A DNA stretch of 64,000 nt, taken from contig NC_133650.1 of the NCBI RefSeq assembly GCF_009905375.1, forward strand, positions 302,187,957-302,251,956, written 5' to 3'. The translations under genes and the position numbers were made by a program. Position 1 is the stretch's first letter, and the number at the start of each line of letters is the position of its first letter. Of this stretch, positions 45,886-58,789 are shown piece by piece. The notes under the pieces were generated by a model. It made no database searches. It saw only the letters and a program-made list of their open reading frames with translations, and was not told where the DNA came from. This DNA is from Apium graveolens (taxonomy: Eukaryota > Streptophyta > Magnoliopsida > Apiales > Apiaceae).

Positions 45886-47592
45886 TGAAAGAGATGTGTC
45901 CTAAGTCCAATCATGTATGATGATTTAGGAATAACTTTTATGTAATCTGTTTTGATTTCATAGATATTAATAAAAGACTTGTTTTGTTTTTATTGCGGGC
46001 TCTATCTATTTAAATGTTTAAATAAGATATACCACAGTTTAGAGTAAAGCTTTTTATGGATTGTGATGAGATCATAATAATGAGACCTAAAATATGATAA
46101 CTCTAAACTTAAATAGTTCCTGGTCGTAGGATTACTAACTGGTAATTAATAATCTGCAAATATCGGTACATACTATGCTTGCTTCATTATGAAGGATGTC
46201 TATTCTCATAGACATTTGTGTGGTGACACTATAGCTAGTATGTAGGTGCTTATTATAGAATAAGTTCACTGAACATGACTCACACAGCTGAACAACTGAT
46301 GGATTTTACTCACGTGTCAGCAGTTGTTCACATAGTGATAGTTGTACAAGTATCCTTAGACTTGAGGTCATCATAGTCATCTTGTGTACACTAAACTATG
46401 TTTTGGTTTAGTTCTTAGTCTCAAGGGACAATTATAAGGGCTTTACTGGATATAGGAATTTGTATACGAAGATAGTGTATGATCAATAAAGGATCTACCC
46501 CTTCTAGTGAAGGAAGAAAATGTTCAATGCTGATCCACTTATGTTAGTTCAGGAATCTCTGGCCAGAGTGAATGAAATTAGAAAGGAGTTTCTAATTTAC
46601 ATTAAATAGAACTAAGCATAGTGAATGGGAAAGCAAGTGATTAAATAAGATAGGCTTGACACAAGTTCCATGCCTTGTATTTAATCGTGACATTGCAGGG
46701 TAGAAGGAATTAATTGTACGGTAACTATTCACTGAATAGGTTCTTGGTATTCTAAGCAGTGAATTCGTATTATCCGGATAGTCGCGATATGCTGAGAAGT
46801 ATCCCTCACGATGTAGAATAAATATGATTAATTAATTAATCAAATTTAATGAATTAGAGAATTTATATAAATAATGATAAAATAGTTTTATTATTATTTA
46901 TTTCTACTACCGGCTTAATATTGAACCTACAGGGTCATACCATAAAAGAGAATGATTTAATGGTGGAGGAATTAATTAATAATGGCTGATAATTATTTAT
47001 TTATGAAATAAAAAATTAATTGGAAAATTTAATAATTGATTAAATGATATTTAATTGATTATAAATTAATTAAGAAAAGTTTTTAATATTATTAATTAAG
47101 AATTTAATTTTTGGAAATTAAATCAAGTGAGAGAATTATTTCTAAAGAGTTTAGAAAAAGGATTAATAATTAAAAGGTATTTTAATTATTAATGAGAATA
47201 ATAGAGGGTTAATAATAATAATATTTTATGAAAAAAAATTCAGCTGAAAATTTTGCCTATAAATATATTATTATAAACCCTATTTTTGCCAAAACCAAAA
47301 AGGTTTACAAAACACTAATTCTCTCCACCTCCTCCTCCTTCATTACTTCATTTTCTTGATGGATACCGGTGGAGTGCTTCACACTTGAGGAGCAGCTGCT
47401 AAGGATCTCCGCTCGTTGTTTTTGGATCGCCATTAAAGACCTCCATCTTTCCATTAACGTAAAGCTTCTTAAGGTAAACATGCTGAACTACGAATTAAAT
47501 ATTATTTTTCGCATGGATCCTGCGGAGGGTTTCAGTTTTTTTTAAGATTTAAATTTACGTTTTCGTTGCGTTTATGTGCTAAAATCCCTTCA
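45886..47592 (+). repeat. Copia LTR 2 (middle)
   Basis: The same structure as LTR 1. It shares derived bases with LTR 3. The 28-bp palindrome has one change, and the GGGAAAATTTTC arm beside the TATA box is altered. It serves as 3' LTR of unit 1 and 5' LTR of unit 2. Confidence 0.9.
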
Positions 47593-47593
47593 A

Positions 47594-47605
47594 TGGCATC
47601 AGAGC
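47594..47605 (+). other. Primer-binding site, unit 2
   Basis: TGGCATCAGAGC matches 11 of 12 bases of the tRNA-iMet-type site and starts one base after LTR 2. Confidence 0.8.
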
Positions 47606-48999
47606 TACTTGCGAAAAGTTTTTAATTCATTTATGTGTTTAACTGTTTTCGATATATGAGCATGTACGTGATTCACCATGATTTGATGTTGATATAATAT
47701 GCTTATATATGTATGGTTTTGAATATATGATATTCATGTGAGTTGTATAATCATAAGATGATTATGAAATCTGTATATATACGGATATATACATGATTTA
47801 TGTTTATTCTAATTATGAGAATCATATTAGATACGGATTCTGAATTAGCTGCTGCAGATTTACTGAAATCTGGGTCTGGTGTCCAATTTATGCAAACGAA
47901 TACCCTATTCCATAGGTAAACGAGCGTCTGAACAAAACTAATAGCTAAAGCTATCAACGACTCAACTGTAAGGCGTTTGACGTCTTTTACTGCCCATAAA
48001 CAATGATTCTTGTTTTTCTGATTTGATTCTGATTTTTCTGATTTTTGTCATATTTTTTTTTGATTAGATCATGGATAATATGATATGTTAAGATCAGATT
48101 ATGTGTTTTAACATGCTTTTATGTGTTGTATGAGCATGGTGGATGGTTATGGCCTTTCGACCTTAGTGTAATGGTTTTGGTTTTGGTTTTAAATACGACT
48201 TGCATGTCGTCTATCTTTGTAATCATAAATCTCGAATGTAACTCGAGTTATTCTTGTAAGTTCATTAGATTAGTTTTACTTTCAATCATGTAATGTAATT
48301 GAAGACTCAAGAAGGCTATCCAATGGAGGTGATACAAAGAAGAAGACGAGGCATACAAGAAGTCTAAACAAAGAAGAAGACTTATGTAATAAATAGTTGT
48401 ATTTATTTCCATCACCATATTAGATTGACCTTGATCTTTATCATGAGCTTGATAAAGATCACATAGGATGGGGCCATAACCAAACACATTTACTTTATTG
48501 CACTTTACATTTACTTGTTTATTTAATTTTATATATGAGATATATGCCTATGTTTACCATGCGATAATAGATTTAGGTGAACTTAAATCAATATAAGGCG
48601 TGCTTTAGAAAATCTAGAATAGGAATCGTTTCTTGCCTTAACAATAATATTACGAATACAATCATGAGATTCTTGTGTTTATGAAACATGTAATTGAATA
48701 TGAATTTTCAATATTGAGAGAAAGGATGATTCTGTCAATAATAGATTTCTATCTGTAAGAAAGGGTTATTAAGTGACGCCTCTTGAAAATGCTCCACCCG
48801 ATCTGGGAATCATCTGATTATCGATTATTGATTTGAAATATTTAATTTAAAAGGAAGAATCTCTTTATAATATGATTATGATTGTAACGTAATATAATCC
48901 CTCTAAAATTAAATAATATCAAGTAGTAATTGGCCAATGACACAACGGGCTTGTGTCGGTCAAAGCCTTCCAATATGGTAGAAAGTAGTTCTTATTTTT

Positions 49000-49322
49000 G
49001 AATCATTGTCATTTCGTGCTACAGCCGAGGGCTTTGATTTCGAAATAAGAAATACTTGTCTATTACATAGAGATGTGTACATTGAATTAGAATCTAAAGG
49101 TCGGTACGTGCCACAGTCGTGGGCCGTTGGAGACTGATTCAATTGTACGAAATGTTGGGTTAGACTTGACTTAAAATATTGGGTTTGTCGTGCCACAGCC
49201 GTGACTCAATTATTCAAGAGGCTAAAGTTATATTAGGGAATAACATAAGATGTAATTAACAAGAGTTGTCTGCCTATTGAACATCACATGACGTTTCGTG
49301 CCACAACCGAGGTTGTGTGATG
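49000..49322 (+). ncRNA. Four stem-loops, copia leader 2
   Basis: Counterparts of the array in leader 1, with loop boxes at 49015, 49107, 49189 and 49297. Two loop boxes have single transitions (CAGTCG and CAACCG for CAGCCG). The changed stem bases in the third hairpin (TTGGGT for TTGAGT) keep pairing through a G-U pair. Confidence 0.6.
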
Positions 49323-49478
49323 GAATGTAGGATCCCTATTCCCACTAGCATTATGAATGCTTAATTTTCACTTAGGGGGTTTAATAAATTAGATAAACTA
49401 GTGGGAGCCACTTATGAATAAAGACCCGATTCATATAGTATTTTGAAATGAAATTGAATATTTGCTAAGTGTTGTTAT

Positions 49479-52400
49479 GTGTTCATCATTTACAGATTTA
49501 CTATATCCGTTATGTCTTCTACACTATCACTCTGGAGTATACTAGATGCTCACAAGTTGACTGATCCTAATTTTGCTGACTGGCTTCGAAACTTGAGAAT
49601 TGTTCTCAGGGTTGAGAAGCTGGAATATGTGCTTGACTCACCTAAGCCTACTGAACCTGCTAGCGATGCACATAATGATGAACATGTTGTGTATCGTAAG
49701 TGGAAAGATGATGCAAATGTTGCTCAATACATCATGCTAGCTTCCCTGAACATTGAGCTACAGAAGCAACATGAGCATATGGATGCTCACACTATCCTTA
49801 TGCATCTACAAGAGTTGTATGATATGGCAGGGAGGACATCTCGATATGAGATATCGAAGGAGCTGTTCGGTTGTTGGATGTCTGAGGGATCATCTGTGAA
49901 TGACCATGTACTTAGGATGATCAATTTGATTGAACGTTTTGGACAACTTGGTTTTGCCATGGATGGGGAGCTGAGCCAAGACTTGGTCTTGCAATCACTT
50001 CCGAGTTCGTTCTCGCAGTTTGTTGTGAACTTTCACATGAATAAGCTGGATGTCAGCCTGCCTGAACTCCACAACATGTTGAAGACCGCGGAATCAAATT
50101 TTCCCCCTAAGAAGAGTTCTGTTCTTCTAATTGGTGAAGGTTCCAATCCTAAGAAAAGGAAGAAGAACCCTTCCAAGAAGAAGAAAGTAGGTGAGAAAAA
50201 GCCGGTTCCACCAAAAGCTGAAGACCCCAATAGCAAAGCTGTTTGCTTTCACTGTAACAAGGTGGGGCACTGGAAGAGGAACTGCAAGGTTTACCTTGCA
50301 GAATTGAAGAAGAAGAAGGGTAGTGAGACTACCGCTTCTGATTCAGGTATGTTCATGATCGAAGTTAATATGTCACTAAGTCAAATTTCTACTTGGGTAT
50401 TAGATACCGCCTGTGGTTCTCATATTTGCAATTCATTGCAGGGACTAAGGAGAAGTAGGACTCTTGAAGAAGAGGAGGTGATTCTACGGATGGGAAATAG
50501 AGCAAGAGTTGCTGCTGAAGCTGTAGGATCATTTCATTTACATATGCCTACGGGCAAGACTATTATTCTAAATAATTGTTATTTTGTTCCCTCGATTGTG
50601 AGGAATATTATTTCTATTCCATGTTAGACTTGGCTGGATTTTTGTTTGTTATTCAGAATAATAAATGTTCAATTCTTAGAGATAACGTTTTTTGTGGAAG
50701 TGGTACTTTAAACAATGGTCTGTATGTATGTGACGTAGAGCATAATTTACTACAAATTGAACATACTAAAGAAAAAGAGATGATGAAAATCTCACTTTCT
50801 TGTGGCACTGCGGACTTGGTCATATTAGTGAAAATAGACTGCGGACATTGCATAAGGAAGGGTTACTTGACCCCTTTGATTTTGAATCATATCCTACATG
50901 TGAGTCTTGTCTATTGGGTAAAATGACCAAATCTCCATTTAGTGGACATGGAGAGAGGGCTGCAGATTTGCTAGGATTGGTACACACAGATGTATGTGGA
51001 TCAATGTCTACGTAAGCCATGGGTGGATTTTCATACTTCATTGCTTTCATAGATGATCGATCTAGATTCGGATATGTGTATTTGATGAAACACAAGTCTG
51101 AAGCCTTTGAAAAGTTCAAAGAATATAAGTATGAAGTGGAGAAACAAACCAAACATAGTATTATAACTCTTCGATCAGATCGAGGTGGTGAATACTTGAA
51201 TGGAGAGTTTCTAGCTTATCTCAAAAAAAATGGTATAGTCTCCCAGTTGACTCCTCCATATACTCCACAGTTGAATGGGGTATCTGAAAGGAGAAATCGA
51301 ACTTTGTTAGACATGGTTCGGTCCATGATGAGCTATGCGAATCTTCCAGTAATCATGTGGGGTTATACATTGGAAACCTCAGCATATTTATTGAATAAGG
51401 TGCCTTCAAAATCTGTTCCTCAAACTCCATATGAGATATGAAAAGAAAGGAAACCGAGTCTTAAACACGTTAAGATTTGGGGATGTCCAGCTTATGTCAA
51501 GAAAGTTGACCCAGATAAGCTGGAATCTCGATCCGTAAAATGTAATTTTGTGGGATATCCTAAAGAGACTTTAGGGTATTACTTTTACACCGATCATAGG
51601 GTGTTTCTCTCCAGACATGCTACCTTCTTGGAAAAGCAGTTTATCCTTGAAGGAAACAGTGGGAGCAAAATTGAACTTGATGAAGTTCAAGAAGCACAAA
51701 CTACTACGGATCAAGTGGAAACACCTGTTTAGACTAAACAACCTTCCGTGGAACAGCCCATTCGTAGGTCAGGGAGAGTGTCTCGCCAACCTGAGAGGTA
51801 TTATGGCCTTGTCATTGAGAATGACAATGAGTTGTAAATCATCGATGATGACGACCCTGTGACCTATAATGAGGCTATGAGTAGTGTTGACTCAGAGAAA
51901 TGGCATAGTGCCATGAAATCCGAAATGGAATCTATGTATACCAACCAAGTATGGACTCTGGTTGAGGCGCCTGAAGGTGTTAAGCCTATTGGGTGCAAGT
52001 GGGTATACAAAAGAAAGATTGGAGCAGATGGGCAGGTGGAGACCTATAAGGCCAGGCTCGTGGTAAAAGGATTCAGACAAAGGCAAGGGATTGACTTTGA
52101 TGAAACTTTTTTGCCTGTAGCCCTGTTAAAATCAATTCGGATTTTGCTTGCAATTGCTGCTTACTACGACTATGAGATCTGGCAAATGGACGTGAAAACG
52201 GCCTTCCTCAATGGGAAACTTGAAGAGGAAGTGTATATGACACAGCCAGAGGGTTTTCTTTCCAAGGGAAATGAGCACCTAGTGTGTAAGCTGCTGCGAA
52301 CCATATATGGTTTAAAGCAAGCTTCTCGTAGATGGAACATCCGTTTTGATGAGACAATCAAAGAGTTTAATTTTATCAAAAAAACATAGATGAACCATGT

Positions 52401-52581
52401 GTCTACAAAAGGGTTAGTGGGAGTACAGTAACATTTCTTATATTGTATTGAAAGAGGAGACGTCAAGAGAGTTGACACACATAACAACATAGCAGACCCT
52501 TTAACAAAGCCACTTTCTCAAAGTCACTTTGATCGTCATAAAGACAAGATGGGTATTAGATACCAGAGTGATTGGCTTTAG
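49479..52581 (+). pseudogene. Copia gag-pol, internal region 2 (defective)
   Basis: The same domain order as region 1: gag, CFHCNKVGHWKRNC knuckle, VLDTACGSH protease site, WHCGLGHISENRL, integrase core ([25 protein letters not shown]), RT start (MDVKTAFLNGKLEEEVYM). It shares with region 1 the DTA protease site, the one-base deletion near 50623, the TAA at 51013 and the RT/RNase H deletion near 52440. Private breaks are TGG to TGA at 51438, CAG to TAG near 51728, a TAA near 51835 and a stop near 52387. It lacks the 8-base deletion of region 1. It is non-autonomous. Confidence 0.9.
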
Positions 52582-52595
52582 TACAAGTGGGAGAT

Positions 52596-54301
52596 TGAAA
52601 GAGATGTGTCCTAAGTCCAATCATGTATGATGATTTAGGAATAACTTTTATGTAATTTGTTTTGATTTCATTGATATTAATAAAAGACTTGTTTTGTTTT
52701 TACTGCGGGCTCTATCTATTTAAATGTTTAAATAAGATATACCACAGTTTAGAGTAAAGCTTTTATGGATTGTGATGAGATCATAATAATGAGACCTAAA
52801 AGATGATAACTATAAATTTAAATAGTTCCTGGTCGTAGGATTACTAACTGGTAATTAATAATCCGCAAAGATCGATACATACTATGCTTGCTTCATTATG
52901 AAGGATGTCTATTTCCATAGACATTTGTGTGGTGACACTATAGCTAGTATGTAGGTGCTTATTATAGAATAAGTTCACTGAACATGACTCACACAGCTGA
53001 ACAACTGATGGAGTTTACTCACGTGTCAGTAGTTGTTCACATAGTGATAGTTGTACAAGTATCCTTAGACTTGAGATCATCATAGTCATCTTGTGTACAC
53101 TGAACTATGTTTTGGTTTAGTTCTTAGTCTCAAGGGACAATTATAAGGGCTCTACTGGGTATAGGAATTTGTACACGAAGATAGTGTATGATCAATTAAG
53201 GATCTACCCCTTCCAGTGAAGGAAGAGAATGTTCGATGCTAATCCACTTATGTTAGTTCAGGAATCTCTGGCCAAAGTGAATGAAATTATAAAGGAGTTT
53301 CTAATTTACATTAAATAGAATTAAGCATAGTGAATGGGAAAGCAAGTGATTAAATAAGATAGGCTTGACACAAGTTCCATGCCTTGTATTTAATAATGAC
53401 ATTGCAGGGTAGAAAGAATTAATTGTACGGTAACTATTCACTGAATAGGTTCTTGGTATTCTAAGCAGTGAATTCGTATTATCCGGATAGTCGCGATATG
53501 CTGAGAAGTATCCCTCACGATGTAGAATAAATATGATTAATTAATTAATCATATTTAATGAATTAGAGAATTTATATAAATAATGATAAAATAGTTTTAT
53601 TATTATTTATTTCTACTACCGGCTTAATATTGAACCTACAGGGTCACACCATAAAAGAGAATGATTTAATGGTGGAGGAATTAATTAATAATGGCTGATA
53701 ATTTTTTATTTATGAAATAAATAATTAATTGGCAAATTTAATAATTGATTAAATGAGATTTAATTGATTATAAATTAATTAAGAAAAGTTTTTAATATTA
53801 TTAATTAAGAATTTAATTTTTGGAAATTAAATCAAGTGAGAGAATTATTTCTGAAGAGTTTAGAAAAAGGATTAATAATTAAAAGGTATTTTAATTATTA
53901 ATGAGAATAATAAAGGGTTAATAATAATAATATTTTATGGGAAAATTTTCAACTGAAAATTTTGCCTATAAATATACTATTATAAACCCTATTTTTGCCA
54001 AAACTAAAAAGGTTTACAAAACCCTAATTCTCTCCACCTCCTCCTCCTTCATTACATCATTTTCTTGGTGGATACCGGTGGAGTGCTTCACACTTGAGGA
54101 GCAGGTGCTAAGGATCTCCGCTCGTTGTTCTTGGATCGCCATTAAAGACCTCCATCTTTCCATTAGCGTAAAGCTTCTTAAGGTAAACATACTGAACTAC
54201 AAATTTAATATTATTTTTCGCATGGATCCTGCGGAGGGTTTCGGTTTTTTTTAAGATTTAAATTTACGTTTTCGTTGCGTTTATGTGCTAAAAACCCTTC
54301 A
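52596..54301 (+). repeat. Copia LTR 3 (3')
   Basis: Preceded by the polypurine tract AAGTGGGAGAT (52585-52595). It ends CCCTTCA and is followed by GTAAT, the same five bases that precede LTR 1. The intact 28-bp palindrome and the TATAAATA box are kept. Confidence 0.9.
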
Positions 54302-54306
54302 GTAAT

Positions 54307-55650
54307 TTTAGCATAATTTAAAATAGACTATGTTAGATATTGAATGCAAAGAAATGTAACATACAATAGGGGTGAATTGTTTCTTGGATATTAATTGGCT
54401 TTTAAAACTGTTTGGATTATGGTTGAATAAAACAGTTAAGAAATATAGAGATATTATGTTAAACAGAAATTACACAAAACACAATATATAAAAAAAACTC
54501 ACTAAATTGTATTAATTAAGTTTGTCTTGCTACAAATTTGTGTTCCTGAAAATAAGAACTCAGCTTCTATCTTGAGAGAATACAAGATTTTTCTAGATTG
54601 TTTGTTATTTCTAAACTAAGGACTCGTGCATTCTTTATAAACTAGCAACACGAGTTTCCAAAACTTGTAATAAAATATACTAAACCAATTTCTAAAGCAA
54701 CCTTGTCTATTTCCATTTCTAGTGTTAGCAAATCTGTGCAGAATCTTGCAGGTCTGTGACCATCCTTTGTCCAGTGAATCTTGGCCCTTGATCTTGTACT
54801 CTTCAAGCTGCTTTTGTAGACTTTCCAATTCAGTGAATGAATTATTTGTTGACCGATAATCTTGAATCTTGAACTTGTCTATATTATAAATTTGAGATGG
54901 TATGTCGAGATCTTTTTTTGTTATGTAGAGAAGTGACATATCGATAAGTAAAATGACTTATCGATATCTCGAGTTCTCGACATATGTAAATGACTTGTCG
55001 AGGTCTCTAGTTCTCGACATGTAGAATAACTTGTCGACATCTCCAGTTCTCGATAAGCTTTTGACTTGTCGACATCTTGAGTTCTCTACATGAAGAATTT
55101 GACTTGTCGATATCTTTAAGATCTCTACATGCAGAAATGACTTGTTGATATCTCCGAGATCTCTACATACACATTTTGACTTGTCGATATCTCTGAGATC
55201 TCTACACGAGGTACTGACTTGTCGATATCTTCAGTTCTCTACATCTTCATTTGACTTGTCGCAATCTGAGATTTCTACATGCATAAATGACTTGTCGATA
55301 TCTTTTGGGACTTCTCTACAAGTCATTTTGGAGTTCTAGAATCACTTCTCGATATCCCTTGATCTTTGACTTGTCAATATGTTGACTTAGAACATTTTTC
55401 CTAGAACAACATTATTCAACTCCAAGCTTCTACACTTTTCTCCGAGGCATGATCAGGACTTGATCTTCTTCCAGAGTTTATTCCTTAGCTCGAAACTGTT
55501 CACAGAAAAATCTCCCAGTCTAATATACTAAACATTTTTGCAGACTCAAGGAATACAATTACAGAATACAAATATTGATTATCATACAACTTAATCTTAG
55601 GGCTCTCAATATGACTTAGTCTTGTTATTATACAGTCATGTCTTGCACAA
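54307..55650. other. Unclassified repeat region
   Basis: It contains the minisatellite at 54930-55345. A short minus-strand open frame (54939-54616; ELESLQKQLEEYKIKGQDSL, NTRNGNRQGCFRNWF) looks protein-like but is unrecognised. The left part starting TGTTAGATATTGAATGC near 54330 resembles the start of an LTR, but no second LTR or target duplication was found. Confidence 0.35.
54930..55345. repeat. ~37-bp minisatellite, TGACTTGTCGATATCTC type
   Basis: About 11 diverged units, each with (A/T)TGACTTGTCGATATC and then GAGTTCTCGACATG- or GAGATCTCTACATG-like sequence. Within and between units, CTTGTCGA and TCGACATG/CTACAAG form short inverted repeats. Confidence 0.85.
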
Positions 55651-56235
55651 CTGAATGTGGTTGTGATTTTTATTATTTAATTATTGTAGTCAACTAAATA
55701 TATAAAATTTGTTAAGTTAAATGTAATTCTTTGTGTTAGTTAAGAATTATATATTTACGTGTATGGATGTATGTATTTTGTCAGGTGTCTACATGACCCA
55801 ACCGTAATTGTTTAATTAATATTCTATTAGCTATATATATGTTATTAGTTGGTGGGAGTTAATTTCATGATTGTTACATTTTTTTTTCACTTCCAGTGAG
55901 TAGTTTTATATTAAAGATTTCTTATTTGTTTAATGTAGGCTTATCTCCCAGCATATATCTGAGAATTGTGTATTTGGTGATTTTTCAGCTAAGGTAAGTT
56001 AACTTTTCACACTTTTATTTTTATTTGAAATCTTTTAAATATTTTTGCACTGCTTTTGTTTTAAAATTTATGGATCAAGTACCTTATTTTAGAAATAAGA
56101 ATTTTCAGTTAGCTCTGACTTATGAACCAGTTAGTAATTGCGTATAGTTCTGAAATTAGCTTTTGATACCTTACTAGGGAGTGCTACTTATGATACCTTC
56201 GGAAGCGCACACTCATAATACCTTAGTAAGGGACG
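55651..56235. other. Spacer with one exon-like segment
   Basis: AT-rich sequence. 55939-55993 is bracketed by TTTAATGTAG and AAG|GTAAGTTAAC, good splice consensus, and is open in one frame (ISQHISENCVFGDFSAK). It may be a small exon of a host gene whose introns hold the surrounding insertions. No other exon is recognised. Confidence 0.25.
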
Positions 56236-57009
56236 TGTTATGCCCGCTTTCGGTCATGGACCCTAAAAAGGTCCCTCTGGATGCATTGAAGAACTGGGCT
56301 CATACATGTGAGCTTGAATTATGGATTCATGTGGGAGTTGGGCCAGCACATGCGAGATGGGCTTCATATACGGGTTGGGCTCCCACATGTGAGTTGGGCT
56401 TGTGATGTGCGAGCTGGGCTCAGGTGCGTGAGCTGAGCCCGTGTGCCCATAGGCGAGCTTGGAAAATAAAGGAAACGTCTTATTTATTGATTTAGAGAAA
56501 AGGCGGTACGGGCCGAGGCAACCAAGCTGGCCCGCGTTTGAGGACTTCGTGTGTAACATGGAAAGTGACTCATAAATGACTGAGTTGCTTGTAAATTTCG
56601 GGGCCGACATGGGGTATTTCTGCAATCACGGGAAGACATGTGGAGATGCTGCGATATTGTAGGGAGCGTGTGGAACCGGTCAAGATTTACGTGACTAATT
56701 GGCTGAAGGCCTGACTTTATCATGGGCTTGGGCTGCACGGGTCCAAGAACCCTAACCCTAGCCTATGTGACTTGTTCCCCAATAACTACGTGAGATTTGA
56801 TCCCTATAAATAGGGTACGTAGGCACTTGTATAGGACATGAGTCAACACTTGATAAAGAATAACAAAAACCCTATTCTTTCTTGAGGAGTCAACATACAA
56901 GCTCAGCCACCACCATACATAACCTTCCTCCACTCAAGAACACCATATTTGATCTTTATTTCGGCCAATAACCTCTAAATCACTGTTATACGAAATTCTC
57001 CCTATAACA
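56236..57009 (+). repeat. 5' LTR of a Tat-like Ty3/gypsy element
   Basis: It starts TGTTATGCCCGC and ends CCCTATAACA, giving matching inverted ends TGTTAT/ATAACA. The promoter TATAAATAGGG is near 56806. From ~56296 to 56450 it holds about five ~28-bp repeats around CACATGTGAGTTGGGCT. The TGGCGC-type primer-binding site follows at once. Confidence 0.8.
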
Positions 57010-57010
57010 T

Positions 57011-57689
57011 TTGGCGCTAGAAGGAGGGGTCGTTTTCATCTTAAGGAGAAAAGATGACCAAAGAGGGCAAATCAGTAGTGACACCAGGAAGCGGGGAAAG
57101 AAAAAGGACCAAAACGGGGTCGAGCACACGCCCCCGGAGAATCAGGCGCCACCACCACCGCCCGCAACCGTATACAGGCAGGCGGTTATGACGAACCTCA
57201 AGGGGCTAGCCAACCAGATGAACGAGATCAATGCACGAATGTCCAGGGTAGAGAAAAGTTCGGTCCGGAACGCTAAGTGCAAGGCACGCCGCCTCAAGGT
57301 CTCTCAGCATAGCTGGAAGGGCAAGGGCCCTCAAAAACAGCTGATCCTTGAGTTCAACGACGCGGAAACTGAGACCAAGAAGAAGAAAGAGGCATCTCTA
57401 GAATGGGATGAGATACCCAAAGATCAGGTCGAGCGGGGCAGCCAGATCTCTGAGAGATCGGGGCAAAAGCCAACTCCGTCTGAGGCAAGGTCGACTAGTG
57501 TGCTAGACCGCGTGGGCAAGAAGCTAAGTGAGCATGATTTCAGGCTCAATTTAGAAAATTGCAGAAAAAAAAGAGAAGAGAAGGAACCTAAAATCAAAGA
57601 AAGTGCACCCCACCTATGAGGGAGGAACAATGAAGATGTAGGGTTAATCAGGAAGAGGAGTCACATGTGCGACCCGGATGAGGGGGCGC
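57011..57689 (+). pseudogene. Tat-like gypsy gag 5' part, truncated
   Basis: The frame begins at the primer-binding site (TTGGCGCTAGAAGGAGGGG), so the true gag start is a later Met, for instance the one before TNLKGLANQMNEINARMSRV. The protein is rich in Lys and Glu and carries SVLDRVGKKLSEHDFRLNLE, like the spacer region of Tat-clade gag. An in-frame TGA at 57617 interrupts it. The frame then stays open (GRNNEDVGLIRKRSHMCDPD) until the copia LTR begins at 57690. TGA is probably a decayed CGA. The rest of the element is absent or lies beyond the window. Confidence 0.65.
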
Positions 57690-58767
57690 TGTTGGGATTC
57701 GTGACACAAACGCAGCGGAAAAATAAAAAATAAATATGAAAAATGAAACCCTAAACGCAGGATTCATGCGAAACAAGACATTTAATTTGGAGAATAGATG
57801 TTTACCTTAATATAGCTTTCCTTCTGACTGTAATGGGCGTTCAGATCTTGATGAACCAACACAGCAGCCCTCCTTTCAAAGATCTGCTCTCCAAAGGTAT
57901 CTAGTAATACACCATTGCTCCCCAAGTAATATTAATAATTTGGTAATTCAATTAAACCTTTCGTGAATAATGTACAATGTAATATAATCCCTTTAGCCTT
58001 ATATTATAGATCAAACTCGAGGCATGCATTGTATCATCCTCTGTTAACGTTTAATCCTTCTTTCCTTGATCAATAAATAAATTATTAAACAAATCAGTAT
58101 TTAAGCACGGCCATGCATTTTATAGTCTTACTCAATCAAGAGGCCAATAATATCACTCCTTTAATACAGGATGGCTAAATCTCATCTAGATCATTCATAT
58201 TTCTTATACGATTCATAATATACCCAATGTCTACTTTTATTATTATCCGGTCAAGGATAACTTTCAATAGTATCAAAGTATATTAATTCTCGTATAGAAA
58301 TATAATGATTTTAGGTCAAAGGACCAATACATCATTATCACTGTGAGATTTACTTATGACACTTTAAATATGAAGGATCTCACAACGGGTCAATCCAGCA
58401 CCATGTATTTAATACATGTGCCTGTGTGTTGACTTTAGTATCACCATACCTATGATCAATGAGATGTGATCATCAGTTAACAAACACACTAGCCTCAACG
58501 TATTTATTATCGTCCCTTAACAATAATACTTGACTAGGGACCTTTAGGAATACTAATACTGTTCTCATAATCTCATTTCTAAGTCACGTACTTAGAGATA
58601 CGGATTTACATATCATATTCCAAGGACATTTATTAATCTAATATTTTATCGCAGAAAATAAAGATATAATAAATTACTAAGGAAAAATCCATAGAATCAT
58701 AATTAATAATCCAAATGTTTTATAATATAAACATAATAGTGTTGTCTCTAGGGCACAAACACTAACA
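57690..58767 (-). repeat. 3' LTR of minus-strand copia element
   Basis: On the minus strand it starts TGTTAGTGTTTGTGCCC right after a polypurine tract (GTGCAAGTGGGAGAT). It ends CACGAATCCCAACA at 57690. The left flank is GGCGC. The matching duplication would lie beyond the window with the 5' LTR. Confidence 0.85.
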
Positions 58768-58789
58768 ATCTCCCACTTGCACTAGAGTC

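Larger units (their letters stand above)
39133..54301 (+). mobile_element. Three-LTR tandem Ty1/copia insertion (15.17 kb)
   Basis: The order is LTR (39133-40836), internal region, LTR (45886-47592), internal region, LTR (52596-54301). The 5-bp sequence GTAAT flanks the whole structure (39128-39132 and 54302-54306). No second duplication is seen beside the middle LTR. The middle LTR is entered directly from a polypurine tract and leaves directly into a primer-binding site. This is one insertion event followed by tandem expansion, most simply by unequal exchange between LTRs. Both internal regions are defective in the same way. Confidence 0.9.

Noticed and set aside
55142..55339. Plus-strand frame through the minisatellite
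   Set aside because: Repeat-driven absence of stops, no protein motifs.
54930..55345. Possible CRISPR-like array of regularly spaced repeats
   Set aside because: The repeats are diverged and contiguous without unique spacers, and the genome is a plant nuclear one.
56181..56625. Opposed frames with repeated His/Thr/Pro/Ser motifs
   Set aside because: They translate the ~28-bp repeats in the gypsy LTR.
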